A DNA stretch of 64,000 bases from Aurantiacibacter arachoides (GCF_009827335.1 NZ_WTYH01000001.1:558001-622000), one strand, 5' to 3'. Positions 8,551 through 15,746 are shown, counted from the stretch's first letter. Notes: generated from the letters alone by a model not told the origin. Numbers and translations: made by a program.

Positions 8551-8958
8551 ATGTCAGCCATTTCCTTCTCCATGCCCATCCGTATCCTTCCCGAAGACAT
8601 CGACTTCATGGGGCACGTGAACAATTCGCGCTATCTCAACTGGGTGCAGGACGTGGTGCTCGCGCACTGGCAGAAGCTGGCCCCGGCAGAGGAAGTGGCG
8701 GCCAAGGCCTGGGTCGCGCTGAAGCACGAGATCACCTATCGCCGCCCGGCCTTCCTGAACGACGAAGTGATTGCCGAGACGGTGCTGGAAAAGATCGCCG
8801 GCGCGCGCAGCTTCTACAACACGGTGATCCGCCGCGGTGAAGACGTGCTGGCCGAGGTGCAGTCCATGTGGTGCTGCATCGACAGCACGACGCTTCGCCC
8901 CGCGCGCATCAACAAGGATATTGCGGCAAGCCACTTCGGCCTGCCGCGCGACGGTTGA
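8551..8958 (+). CDS. Acyl-CoA thioesterase, 4-hydroxybenzoyl-CoA thioesterase fold
   Basis: 135-residue single hotdog-domain protein. DIDFMGHVNNSRYLNWVQD is the catalytic-Asp motif of the FcbC/YbgC-type thioesterases (D-x-x-G-H-V-N-N). The later RRPAFLNDEVIAET strand is also typical. It runs divergently from leuC with about 100 bases between, and is followed by crtW on the same strand. Substrate unknown. Confidence 0.9.
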   Translation: MSAISFSMPIRILPEDIDFMGHVNNSRYLNWVQDVVLAHWQKLAPAEEVAAKAWVALKHEITYRRPAFLNDEVIAETVLEKIAGARSFYNTVIRRGEDVLAEVQSMWCCIDSTTLRPARINKDIAASHFGLPRDG

Positions 8959-9048
8959 CCCAGGCGGTTGACCGCGACGGTTGACGGGACAAACATCGAC
9001 GCCAAGCCGTTTGCCTTGGTGGCGGTGACGCCCTATTTCAGTCAGGTC

Positions 9049-9837
9049 ATGCCAGCCTCTCCACCTTCCGCGATCGTCGCGACCGAGACGGGCACCACCC
9101 GTTCGACGCAGACGGCGATCGGCATCGGGTTGGCGGCGGCGCTGTTCGCCGCCTGGCTGGCCTTGCATCTCTACGGTGTGTTCGTCTTCGAACTGGCGTG
9201 GACGACGCTGGGGGCGGGGCTTATCATCGCGCTGGTGCAATGCTGGCTGTCGGTGGGGCTTTTCATCGTCAGCCACGATGCCATGCACGGCTCGCTCGCC
9301 CCGGGGCGGCCGCGGCTCAATTCCGCCATCGGCGCGTTCCTGCTGTTCCTGTATGCCGGGTTCGGCTGGCGCACGATGCGCGCCGCGCATTTCGATCACC
9401 ACCGCCACGCCGGCACTGCGGGTGACCCCGATTTCGATGCCGATAACCCGGCGCATTTCTGGCGCTGGTACGGCACATTCCTGCGCCGCTATTTCGGCTG
9501 GCAGTCGGCGCTTTACGTTTCGCTGGTGGTTACAGTGTATTGGCTGGCGTTCGGCGTGCCGATGGCGCAGATCGTGCTGGTCTACGGCGTGCCCGCCATC
9601 GCCAGCAGCCTGCAACTGTTCTACTTCGGCACCTATCGCCCGCACCATCATGCCGAGGGTGGTTTTGCAGACCGGCACAACGCCCGCAGCGATGCCTTTT
9701 CCGCGCCGCTCAGCCTCGCCACCTGTTTCCATTTCGGCTATCATCACGAACATCACCGGTCCCCGCAAACGCCGTGGTGGGCGCTGCCCGCCTTCCGCCG
9801 CGCCCAGCACGGCGATTGCAGGAACCAAGGGAACTGA
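9049..9837 (+). CDS. crtW: Beta-carotene ketolase
   Basis: 262-residue integral membrane di-iron oxygenase that adds 4-keto groups to beta-ionone rings (towards canthaxanthin/astaxanthin-type carotenoids). Histidine clusters: SHDAMHG near residue 82, HFDHHRHAG near residue 118, TYRPHHH near residue 200 and GYHHEHHRSP near residue 229. Several hydrophobic segments lie between them. The frame is open to 8968, but the start at 9049 gives the usual CrtW length. The crtZ ATG follows one base after its stop. Confidence 0.92.
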   Translation: MPASPPSAIVATETGTTRSTQTAIGIGLAAALFAAWLALHLYGVFVFELAWTTLGAGLIIALVQCWLSVGLFIVSHDAMHGSLAPGRPRLNSAIGAFLLFLYAGFGWRTMRAAHFDHHRHAGTAGDPDFDADNPAHFWRWYGTFLRRYFGWQSALYVSLVVTVYWLAFGVPMAQIVLVYGVPAIASSLQLFYFGTYRPHHHAEGGFADRHNARSDAFSAPLSLATCFHFGYHHEHHRSPQTPWWALPAFRRAQHGDCRNQGN

Positions 9838-9838
9838 C

Positions 9839-10345
9839 ATGTCGACACCCGCCATCATCCTGACCGTCCTGGGCGCAGTCGCCTTCATGGAATTCTTCGC
9901 CTGGTGGGCGCACAAGTACGTGATGCACGGCTGGGGGTGGGGCTGGCACCGCGACCACCACGAACCGCACGACAACGCGCTGGAGCGTAACGACCTGTTC
10001 GCCGTGATTTTCGGCTCGATCGTCGTCGCCATGTTCCTGATCGGCTACTACCTCTCCGACTTCCTGTGGTGGGCGGCACTGGGCATCACGATCTACGGGG
10101 TGATCTACACCCTCATCCACGATGGACTGGTCCACCAGCGCTACTTCCGCTTCGTGCCCAAGCGCGGTTATGCCAAGCGGCTGGTGCAGGCGCACAAGCT
10201 GCACCATGCGACTGTGGGCAAGGAAGGCGGGGTGAGCTTTGGTTTCCTGATCGCGCGCGACCCGGCGGCGCTGAAGGCAGACCTGCGCCGCCAGCGCGAG
10301 GCAGGCACAGCCGTGGTTCGGGACAGCGCAGGCGCTGGTTTCTGA
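9839..10345 (+). CDS. crtZ: Beta-carotene hydroxylase
   Basis: 168-residue membrane di-iron hydroxylase that adds 3-hydroxyl groups to beta-ionone rings. All four histidine motifs are present: HKYVMHG (residues about 25-31), HRDHHEPH, HDGLVHQR and HKLHHA. Together with crtW it would allow ketolated and hydroxylated carotenoids; the lycopene-forming genes are not in the window. The reading frame is open well upstream inside crtW, but the ATG at 9839 directly after the crtW stop is the family start. Confidence 0.95.
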   Translation: MSTPAIILTVLGAVAFMEFFAWWAHKYVMHGWGWGWHRDHHEPHDNALERNDLFAVIFGSIVVAMFLIGYYLSDFLWWAALGITIYGVIYTLIHDGLVHQRYFRFVPKRGYAKRLVQAHKLHHATVGKEGGVSFGFLIARDPAALKADLRRQREAGTAVVRDSAGAGF

Positions 10346-10740
10346 CCGACCTTTCGGGCCAGTGGGACGGCACCTTTTCCTATCCCGCCGGCTTCGGCCC
10401 CGTTACGCCGTTCCTGGCCATGCCGACCCAGCGCGGCGCCAGCCTTGCGGGCCGCATTATCGAACCCAGCCTGTACGGTGGTGCCTCGGCAGAGGCGGCA
10501 GTGCTTGGCGTGGTGGCGGGGGAGGCGGTGGACTTTACCAAGACCTACGCCCGCGCCGGTTTCGGTTACGAGAACCCGGTCGATTACGTCGGGCGGGTGA
10601 CCGACGACGGCAATCGCATCACCGGCGTGTGGAGCCTGCGCGATATGAACGGCAGCTTCGAGATGATCCACCATGCCGCCCGCGAGGAGGCGGAAGAACG
10701 CGAGGCGGCCGAAGAGCTGACGCTCAGCGTGCGTAGTTGA
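10342..10740 (+). CDS. Conserved-looking protein of unknown function downstream of crtZ
   Basis: About 132 residues from LTDLSGQWDGTFSYPAGFGP onward. No ATG, GTG or TTG lies in frame near the natural beginning; the best candidate is a CTG at 10342 overlapping the crtZ stop, otherwise an ATG at 10420 that would remove the first 26 residues. The sequence looks like a compact beta-rich protein (W-D-G-T-F, G-R-V-T-D-D-G-N-R-I-T-G-V-W), ending in an acidic Glu-rich tail. Its end overlaps the end of the converging Pmp3-like gene by 17 bases. Function unknown. Confidence 0.6.
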   Translation: MTDLSGQWDGTFSYPAGFGPVTPFLAMPTQRGASLAGRIIEPSLYGGASAEAAVLGVVAGEAVDFTKTYARAGFGYENPVDYVGRVTDDGNRITGVWSLRDMNGSFEMIHHAAREEAEEREAAEELTLSVRS

Positions 10741-10882
10741 CGTACAGGGCGTGGATCAGGCCCGGCACGTAGAAGATCAGCGTCAGCACCAGGTTGATGA
10801 GTGCGGTCTTGCCGACACCATGCTTCAACGCCACGCCCAGCGGCGGAACGATGATCGTGAGGATGAGGGTGATGATGGCCAT
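10724..10882 (-). CDS. Pmp3/YqaE family small membrane proteolipid
   Basis: 52 residues from MAIITLILTIIVPPLGVALK to the end, with two hydrophobic segments (about 3-19 and 27-46) and the family features PPLGVAL and the G-x-G-K turn region. Pmp3/YqaE proteins are stress-induced, membrane-potential-related proteolipids. The longer upstream reading frame lacks family similarity. Lies 74 bases downstream of sufE at the end of the leftward psp-sufE run, possibly with its own promoter. Confidence 0.9.
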   Translation of the reverse strand: MAIITLILTIIVPPLGVALKHGVGKTALINLVLTLIFYVPGLIHALYVNYAR

Positions 10883-10956
10883 TGTTGCGTTTGTCCCTGA
10901 TTGCCGTGCGACCCGGCGTTGCACACCCAACGACCCGTTCGCAGCCCTGGTTCCGA

Positions 10957-11379
10957 TCAACCGGCGGCGATGCGCGCGGCGTGTTCGCGCACCAGGGCAA
11001 TCATGTTGGGCACGCCCTGCGTGCGGTTGGAGCTGAGCTGGTTCCTGAGGTCGAACGGGGCGAGGCGTTCCGCCACGTCCATTGCCGCCACTTCACTGGC
11101 TGGGCGGTCCTGCACGGCGGCGATCACCAGCGCGACTATCCCCTTGGTGATGGCGGCGTTGCTGTCGGCAAGGAAGTGCAGCCTGGCCCCCTCCTCGCCG
11201 GTTTGCGATACGGTGGGATAGACCCACACCTGCGCGCTGCATCCGCGCACCAGCGTGGCGTCCGTCTTGAGCACGGCGGGCATGGGCTCCAGGTCGCGTC
11301 CCAGCTCGATCAGCAGGCGATAGCGTTCGTCGGCATCGAGAAAATCGTATTCTTCGTGAATGTCTTCGAGAGTGCGCAT
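10957..11379 (-). CDS. sufE: Cysteine desulfuration protein SufE
   Basis: 140 residues. SufE accepts persulfide sulfur from SufS for Fe-S cluster assembly. The catalytic cysteine is Cys47 in LVRGCSAQVWV, followed by the family pattern ADSNAAITKGIVALVIAA and LSSNRTQGVPNMIALVREHA at the C-terminus. It begins 24 bases after the last PspB-like gene, on the same strand, so read-through from the psp promoter is possible. The suf operon itself is not in the window. Confidence 0.93.
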   Translation of the reverse strand: MRTLEDIHEEYDFLDADERYRLLIELGRDLEPMPAVLKTDATLVRGCSAQVWVYPTVSQTGEEGARLHFLADSNAAITKGIVALVIAAVQDRPASEVAAMDVAERLAPFDLRNQLSSNRTQGVPNMIALVREHAARIAAG

Positions 11380-11403
11380 CGCCGCGCCCCTATCAAGACC
11401 CGC

Positions 11404-11640
11404 CTACAAGTCCACCCCGCTGGCGATCGCTTCCAGCTTGCGGATGCGTTCCTTGAGGTCGGCGATCTCGATGCGGGCCATGCCCTCGGCCGAGCCGCGT
11501 TCCATCGCCGGCGGCGGGCTGCGCAGTTCCAGTTCGCGGTTCTTCAGCGCCAGCCAGCCCTGCCAGCCCAGCAGCGCCGCGCCTGCCATGATGGCGAGCG
11601 CCAGCAGGGTGGTCGCGGCGTAAAGCATGTCGATCTCCAT
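11404..11640 (-). CDS. PspB-like one-helix/coiled-coil protein, copy 5
   Basis: 78 residues. One hydrophobic segment (about residues 6-27), then a coil ending in IADLKERIRKLEAIASGVDL. This is the shortest of five tandem paralogous proteins; its terminal motif aligns with the R-x-x-x-LE-x-I core of the others but lacks the following T-D and E-I-E-A-L-R. A strong AAGGAGG lies six bases before the ATG at 11640, which decides the start over an ATG two codons upstream that directly abuts it. Function inferred only from psp operon context. Confidence 0.75.
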   Translation of the reverse strand: MEIDMLYAATTLLALAIMAGAALLGWQGWLALKNRELELRSPPPAMERGSAEGMARIEIADLKERIRKLEAIASGVDL

Positions 11641-11651
11641 CGTCATCCTCC

Positions 11652-11906
11652 TTACTTGTCTCTCAAGGCCTCGATCTCCTCGGCGGTGCGCCGGGCGGGA
11701 TCGGTGGCAATGCGTTCGAGCACCTTGACCCGTTCGCGCAGGTCGGCGAGCTCGGCCCTGGCCTCGTCGCGTTCTTCGCGCAGGCGATCCTGGCCATCCT
11801 CCGGGTTGCCGCGCAGACGGTCCTTGCGGTTTTCGGCGAACTGCATGGCCAACACGGTCAGCGCGAGGACCATGACGATAAGCACCATGGCGGCGGCAAA
11901 GTTCAT
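11652..11906 (-). CDS. PspB-like one-helix/coiled-coil protein, copy 4
   Basis: 84 residues: hydrophobic N-terminal segment (about 4-22), a highly charged linker, and a coil with LRERVKVLERIATDPARRTA then EEIEALRD at about residues 56-83. The L-E-R-I core resembles the C-terminal coil of classical PspB (R-I-x-x-L-E-x-I-L-D). It overlaps the preceding copy by four bases (ATGA), implying coupled translation. Membrane-anchored with the coil probably cytoplasmic (inference). Confidence 0.78.
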   Translation of the reverse strand: MNFAAAMVLIVMVLALTVLAMQFAENRKDRLRGNPEDGQDRLREERDEARAELADLRERVKVLERIATDPARRTAEEIEALRDK

Positions 11907-12190
11907 CGGGCGGACCTCGTTTCAGCGCGCAGCGCCTCGATCTGGCGCGAGATGTCCATGCCCGGATCGGTCACGATACGCTCCAGCACGCGCAGCCGGT
12001 CTTCCAGGTGTGCCTGCACCTCGTTCGGTGCCACGGCCTGCGTGGCCTTGGCCTCCTCTATGCGCGCCTGGATCTCCAGCTTGCGCTCCTTGTGCTCCTG
12101 CTCGCGCTTGTTGATGAAATAGCCGAACGGAAAGACGATCAGGATCATCGCCAGCACGAAGCCGAAGACCAGCAGCATATCGGGGTTCAT
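11903..12190 (-). CDS. PspB-like one-helix/coiled-coil protein, copy 3
   Basis: 95 residues. Hydrophobic segment at about 5-24 (MLLVFGFVLAMILIVFPFGY), a K/E-rich helical stretch at 28-50, then HLEDRLRVLERIVTDPGMDI and RQIEALRAE at about 61-90. The motif is nearly identical to copy 1. Its ATG overlaps the stop of copy 2. No enzymatic residues are seen; a scaffold or sensor role at the inner membrane is the simplest inference. Confidence 0.8.
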   Translation of the reverse strand: MNPDMLLVFGFVLAMILIVFPFGYFINKREQEHKERKLEIQARIEEAKATQAVAPNEVQAHLEDRLRVLERIVTDPGMDISRQIEALRAETRSAR

Positions 12191-12504
12191 CAGTTGCTCT
12201 CCCGGTGGCCGCGCAGGCTCTCGATCTCGTGTGTCAGGTGATAGCCGCTGTCGGTGACGATGCGCTCCACATTGGCCACGCGGTCCTTGATCGAACCGAG
12301 CTCGGCGCGCAGCTGGGCGTTTTCCTGCGTCAGCAGCTTGACCCGTTCCTCGCTTTCGGAGCCCTTGGGATAGACGGCCTTGCCCCAGCTGTTCTCCAGC
12401 GGATAACCGTGGCGCACCCGAATGAAGGTATTGATGACCCAGGCGACCGACATGGCGACGACGCCGATGCCGATCACTTCGGGGGTGAGGATGGCGGGGT
12501 CCAT
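12190..12504 (-). CDS. PspB-like one-helix/coiled-coil protein, copy 2
   Basis: 104 residues. Hydrophobic segment at about 9-28, a linker with RHGYPLENSWGKAVYPKG, then a long coil SEERVKLLTQENAQLRAELG leading into KDRVANVERIVTDSGYHL and HEIESLRGH (about 52-100). Compared with its neighbours it has an extra heptad region before the shared motif. Start and stop both overlap with adjacent copies, consistent with one polycistronic message. Confidence 0.8.
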   Translation of the reverse strand: MDPAILTPEVIGIGVVAMSVAWVINTFIRVRHGYPLENSWGKAVYPKGSESEERVKLLTQENAQLRAELGSIKDRVANVERIVTDSGYHLTHEIESLRGHRESN

Positions 12505-12824
12505 CAGGCTTTCTCCTTCTTCGCGAAGTCCATTTTCACGCCTGAACCGTCCGTCATCGCGCGCTCGTCCTCGCGCCGCTGGTCACGCAATGCCTCGATC
12601 TGGGCGGCCAGGTCATAGCCGCGGTCGGTGACGATCCGTTCCAGCACCCGGACGCGGTCCTCCAGGTCGGCGACACGCGCCTTTTCAGCCGAGGTATCGG
12701 GGGCGGGGGAGGCAGCGCGGCGATCTTCCATCGCCAGACGCTTCTCCTCCAGCTTGCGCCGGTTGGTGGTGATCACGATCACGATGATCATGATGATGCC
12801 AAGGATCGGAATGAGCTCTTCCAT
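12504..12824 (-). CDS. PspB-like one-helix/coiled-coil protein, copy 1
   Basis: 106 residues. Hydrophobic segment ELIPILGIIMIIVIVITT at about 3-20, a basic stop-transfer, a low-complexity Ala/Pro linker, and the shared coil DLEDRVRVLERIVTDRGYDL then AQIEALRD (about 53-81). Starts 33 bases after the pspC stop. Topology and the V-L-E-R-I-V-T-D motif relate it to the genuine PspB at 13241-13537 (D-T-V-E-R-L-V-A-S-D), so the five copies are best viewed as an expanded PspB-like family. Confidence 0.8.
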   Translation of the reverse strand: MEELIPILGIIMIIVIVITTNRRKLEEKRLAMEDRRAASPAPDTSAEKARVADLEDRVRVLERIVTDRGYDLAAQIEALRDQRREDERAMTDGSGVKMDFAKKEKA

Positions 12825-12857
12825 GTCGTCTTTAACTCCCTGTCGTCGGCGGGCGGA

Positions 12858-13244
12858 TCAGCGCAGGCGCTCGATCTCGGCGTTGAGGCGCGGGTTGGAG
12901 CTGACGTAGAAGCTCTCCACGCTCGCCAGCCGGCGATCCACGTCCTTCATCTTGGCACGGATTTCGCGAGCGGTGCGCTTGGGGTTCTGGCGCACGCCCT
13001 GCCAATAGGCGGTTTCCTTTGGATCGGCGCTGTACATGTGCGCCGGCTTCTTGTTCAGCAGCAGGCCCATCAGGATGTAGAGCGGCAGGGCGATGACGCC
13101 CAAGACGCCGGTCAGGATGGACACGATCAGGCCAAGGCGGATCCAGAAGACGTTGACCCCGGTATAGTCGGCGATGCCGGAGCACACGCCCATGATCTTG
13201 CCGTTCTGCTTGTCGCGATAAAGCTGGGTACGGGGACTGTTCAC
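12858..13244 (-). CDS. pspC: Phage shock protein C
   Basis: 128 residues. N-terminal NGKIMGVCSGIADYTGVNVF is the PspC-domain signature, followed by hydrophobic segments at about 32-62, then a cytoplasmic tail with EIRAKMKDVDRRLASVESFY that may form a coil like those of the downstream genes. In enterobacteria PspB and PspC sense envelope stress and sequester PspA away from PspF. The start overlaps the pspB stop (ATGA). Confidence 0.93.
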   Translation of the reverse strand: MNSPRTQLYRDKQNGKIMGVCSGIADYTGVNVFWIRLGLIVSILTGVLGVIALPLYILMGLLLNKKPAHMYSADPKETAYWQGVRQNPKRTAREIRAKMKDVDRRLASVESFYVSSNPRLNAEIERLR

Positions 13245-13537
13245 GGGCGTTCTCCCTTCTTTTCGGCGAGCATCATTTCCAGCTCGCGCAGTGGCTGATT
13301 GTCGCTTTCCCTGTCGTGCTGCAGGCGGGGCGGGACGAAATCGGCATTGTCGCTGGCGACCAGCCGCTCGACCGTGTCCATCCGCTCGTCCAGCCGCTTG
13401 GCGAGGCTGTAGAGGTCTTCCAGCAGCGCCTCGTCATCGGTGGTGATGGTGGCCGAGGTCTTCCACTTGGTCACGTAGTGCAGCACGATCCACGGCAGCG
13501 CGATGAAGATACAGATGACGGCAAAGACTTCTTCCAC
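13241..13537 (-). CDS. pspB: Phage shock protein B
   Basis: 98 residues beginning at a GTG preceded by GGGGG. Hydrophobic segment at about 3-20, then YVTKWKTS and a coil DLYSLAKRLDERMDTVERLV at about 42-61, matching the family layout; a C-terminal extension of about 30 residues is longer than E. coli PspB (74 aa). Acts with PspC in the inner membrane to relieve PspA inhibition of PspF. Two bases separate it from the pspA stop. Confidence 0.88.
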   Translation of the reverse strand: MEEVFAVICIFIALPWIVLHYVTKWKTSATITTDDEALLEDLYSLAKRLDERMDTVERLVASDNADFVPPRLQHDRESDNQPLRELEMMLAEKKGERP

Positions 13538-13539
13538 GG

Positions 13540-14235
13540 TTATTCCCCCTTCGTGTTCTTGGCGTCATCGCGGGTCATCCCCAGCGCACGCTTCATCTGT
13601 TCGAGCTCGTCCTCGACCTTGTCGTTGCCTTCGAGCGCGGCGAACTGGTCGGCCAGGCTTTCCGTGTTGCCGGAAATGCCCAGCGCATCGGCGCGGCCCT
13701 CGGCATAGTCGACGCGGCGTTCGAGCTGGTCGAAGCGGGTCAGCGCCTCGTCCACCCGCTCGTTGGTCATCAGGCTGCGCAGCTTCACGCGGTTCTCCGC
13801 GCTTTCCAGCCGGGCAGCGATCTGGCTCTGGCGGCTGCGGGCCTCGCGCAGGCGGTGCTGCAGCTTGGCGATATCCTGCTCGTAGGCGCGCAGCGCATCG
13901 TCGAGCACGGCGATCTCCTGCTTGAGCTGATCGATCATGTCGGTCGCCTTGCGCTTTTCCACCAGCGCGGCACGGGCCAGATCCTCGCGATCCTTGGAAA
14001 GCGCCAGCTGCGCCTTGTCGCCCCAGTCCGCCTGCAACCGATCGAGCTTCACCGTATGGCGATGCATCTCCTTCTGGTCGGCAATGGTGCGCGCGGCGCT
14101 GGCGCGCACCTCCACCAGGGTTTCCTCCATCTCGAGGATGATCATGCGGATCATCTTCGACGGATCGTCGGCCTGATCGAGCAATTCGTTGAAATTGGCG
14201 GCGATGATGTCTCGGGTACGCGAGAAAATGCCCAT
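13540..14235 (-). CDS. pspA: Phage shock protein A
   Basis: 231 residues from MGIFSRTRDIIAANFNELLD, the canonical PspA/IM30 start with its membrane-binding amphipathic helix. A long coiled-coil body follows (DDPSKMIRMIILEMEETLVE, then AALVEKRKATDMIDQLKQE). PspA binds and inhibits PspF and, when stressed, oligomerises on the membrane to limit proton leakage. A strong GGAGGT lies just before this ATG. The frame is open for 46 more codons to 14373, where an ATG overlaps the previous stop, so a longer isoform is possible (see separate entry). Confidence 0.95.
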   Translation of the reverse strand: MGIFSRTRDIIAANFNELLDQADDPSKMIRMIILEMEETLVEVRASAARTIADQKEMHRHTVKLDRLQADWGDKAQLALSKDREDLARAALVEKRKATDMIDQLKQEIAVLDDALRAYEQDIAKLQHRLREARSRQSQIAARLESAENRVKLRSLMTNERVDEALTRFDQLERRVDYAEGRADALGISGNTESLADQFAALEGNDKVEDELEQMKRALGMTRDDAKNTKGE

Positions 14236-14373
14236 CCAGTTACCTCCGGAATATATGGCACGCGAGGTCGGCGTGGGGCTGGTGCGCAGGCGTTCGATCT
14301 CCTGATCGAGACGTGATGTCGCGCGGGCCAGGCCCTTGCCGATCGGCGTCAGGGGGTTGCGATCGTCGCTCAT
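14236..14373 (-). other. In-frame 46-codon extension upstream of pspA
   Basis: The reading frame MSDDRNPLTPIGKGLARATS continues without a stop into pspA. Its ATG overlaps the stop of the upstream small gene (ATGA), suggesting coupled initiation, while a second, strong ribosome site sits at the canonical pspA ATG (14235). It could be an N-terminal extension, producing two PspA forms, or only a spacer. The segment is basic and contains RLDQEIERLR, which may form a short helix. Confidence 0.5.
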
Positions 14374-14525
14374 GCCAGCTCCACCAGCGGGCTGATGGTC
14401 AGCAGCGAGTGCGCCGAAGCGACCTCGTGCTGCATCTGCGCGAATACGGTGAACGCGATCATCGCGGCAACGCTGACCAGCGCGGCGTGTCCCACCTTGC
14501 TGGAAAAGAAGCTGTGATCGAACAT
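14370..14525 (-). CDS. Small membrane protein, first gene of the psp operon
   Basis: 51 residues, MFDHSFFSSKVGHAALVSVA at the start, with one hydrophobic segment at about 12-30 and a less polar C-terminus. AGGAGG lies eight bases before the ATG at 14525, which decides the start over the longer open frame. It follows the sigma-54 promoter (14560-14575) with a short leader of roughly 20-25 bases and overlaps the start of the extended pspA frame. No known family; an envelope-stress role is inferred from position. Confidence 0.75.
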   Translation of the reverse strand: MFDHSFFSSKVGHAALVSVAAMIAFTVFAQMQHEVASAHSLLTISPLVELA

Positions 14526-14559
14526 TGTGTTTCCTCCTGAACCTTTCTCACCGATGAAT

Positions 14560-14575
14560 TGCAACCACCGTGCCA
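14560..14575 (-). promoter_or_regulatory. Sigma-54 (RpoN) promoter of the psp operon
   Basis: On the minus strand the site reads TGGCACGGTGGTTGCA, an exact match to the -24/-12 consensus TGGCACG-N4-TTGCA. It would drive the small membrane protein, pspA, pspB, pspC and the PspB-like array. The divergently encoded PspF (14676) is the expected activator. Confidence 0.92.
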
Positions 14576-14584
14576 AACGGTGCG

Positions 14585-14604
14585 ATTGGCGGAAATCCGC
14601 CAAT
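14585..14604 (-). promoter_or_regulatory. Putative PspF binding palindrome
   Basis: Perfect 9-bp inverted repeat with a 2-bp centre, ATTGGCGGAAATCCGCCAAT, ending 9 bp upstream of the -24 element of the psp promoter. A matching imperfect copy at 1369-1388 is at the same distance from another sigma-54 promoter. The location between pspF and the operon, and the repeat in the second locus, make PspF the likely ligand; its centre near -45 is closer than the enhancer sites known in E. coli. Confidence 0.7.
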
Positions 14605-14675
14605 ACCTGCGGCGAGTCGGCTTACCGCGATGGTGTCTATTGCCAACTCTCGGGAAAATTTCCTATGTCTTGGCG

Positions 14676-15707
14676 ATGAAGCAGCAAAACCAGTTCATCG
14701 GACAGTCCGGGGCCTTTCTCGATGCGGTGGAGCGCGCCAGCCGCGCAGCTACGCTTTCCCGCCCGGTCCTGGTCATCGGCGAACGGGGAACGGGCAAGGA
14801 ACTGATTGCCGAACGCCTGCATCGCCTGTCCGATCGCTGGGAAGAACCGCTCGTCACCATGAACTGCGCTGCGCTGCCGGAAACGCTGATCGAGGCCGAG
14901 CTGTTCGGCCATGAACAGGGCGCCTTTACCGGCGCTACCCGCGCCCGCGTCGGGCGGTTCGAGGAAGCCGACCGGGGTACCCTGTTTCTCGACGAACTGG
15001 GCACCCTGTCGATGGGCGCGCAGGAACGGCTGCTGCGCGCGGTGGAATACGGCGAGGTCACGCGGATCGGCTCCAGCCGGCCGCAACGGGTGGACGTGCG
15101 CATCGTCGCCGCCACGAACGAAGACCTGCCGCGCCGCGCCGAGGAAGGCACCTTCCGCCCCGACCTGCTCGACCGGCTGAGCTTCGAGGTCATCACTTTG
15201 CCGCCGCTGCGGGTGCGTGAAGGCGACATCGGTGTGCTGGCCGAACACTTCGGGCGGCGGATGGCGGCGGAACTGGGGTGGGAGGAATGGCCCGGCTTCG
15301 CCCAGCACGTGGGTGAGGCGATGGAGAACCATCCCTGGCCCGGCAACGTGCGCGAACTGCGCAACGTGGTCGAGCGGGCGATCTACCGCTGGGACAACTG
15401 GGAACAGCCGGTCAGCGAAATGGTGTTCGATCCGTTCGAAAGCCCATGGAAGCCACGTGGGTCGGTCGCGCCTGGACCCTCGGCCGCATCACCCCAGGCG
15501 ACGGCCCAGCCAGCGGCCACCTCCACCCGTTTCGACCAGGTCGACGACCTGCGCGCCGCGGTCGACGCGCACGAACGCGCCATCCTCGAACACGCGCTCG
15601 GCGCCAATCGCTGGAACCAGCGGCAGACGGCCCGGGCGCTGGGGCTCAGTTACGACCAGTTGCGCCACGCCATCAAGAAGCACGGCCTGATGGAGGATGG
15701 CGACTAG
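14676..15707 (+). CDS. pspF: Sigma-54 activator PspF
   Basis: 343-residue enhancer-binding protein with no N-terminal receiver domain, as in PspF: the AAA+ domain starts at once. Walker A GERGTGKE at about residue 33, the sigma-54-contacting GAFTGA loop in EQGAFTGATRARVGRF near residue 80, Walker B GTLFLDELG near 102, and WPGNVRELRN near 225. A Pro/Ala linker leads to a Fis-type helix-turn-helix (RWNQRQTARALGLSYDQLRH) near the C-terminus. Divergent from the psp operon it should activate; repressed by PspA binding in known systems. Confidence 0.95.
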   Translation: MKQQNQFIGQSGAFLDAVERASRAATLSRPVLVIGERGTGKELIAERLHRLSDRWEEPLVTMNCAALPETLIEAELFGHEQGAFTGATRARVGRFEEADRGTLFLDELGTLSMGAQERLLRAVEYGEVTRIGSSRPQRVDVRIVAATNEDLPRRAEEGTFRPDLLDRLSFEVITLPPLRVREGDIGVLAEHFGRRMAAELGWEEWPGFAQHVGEAMENHPWPGNVRELRNVVERAIYRWDNWEQPVSEMVFDPFESPWKPRGSVAPGPSAASPQATAQPAATSTRFDQVDDLRAAVDAHERAILEHALGANRWNQRQTARALGLSYDQLRHAIKKHGLMEDGD

Positions 15708-15720
15708 CAGGCATCTGTTT

Positions 15721-15746
15721 GCCCGGTTCGCGCCGGGCCCTTTTTT
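15721..15746 (+). terminator. Rho-independent terminator after pspF
   Basis: GCCCGG and CCGGGC arms with a six-base loop, followed by CC and six T residues. Lies 13 bases beyond the pspF stop and separates it from the rimP-nusA operon. Confidence 0.9.
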
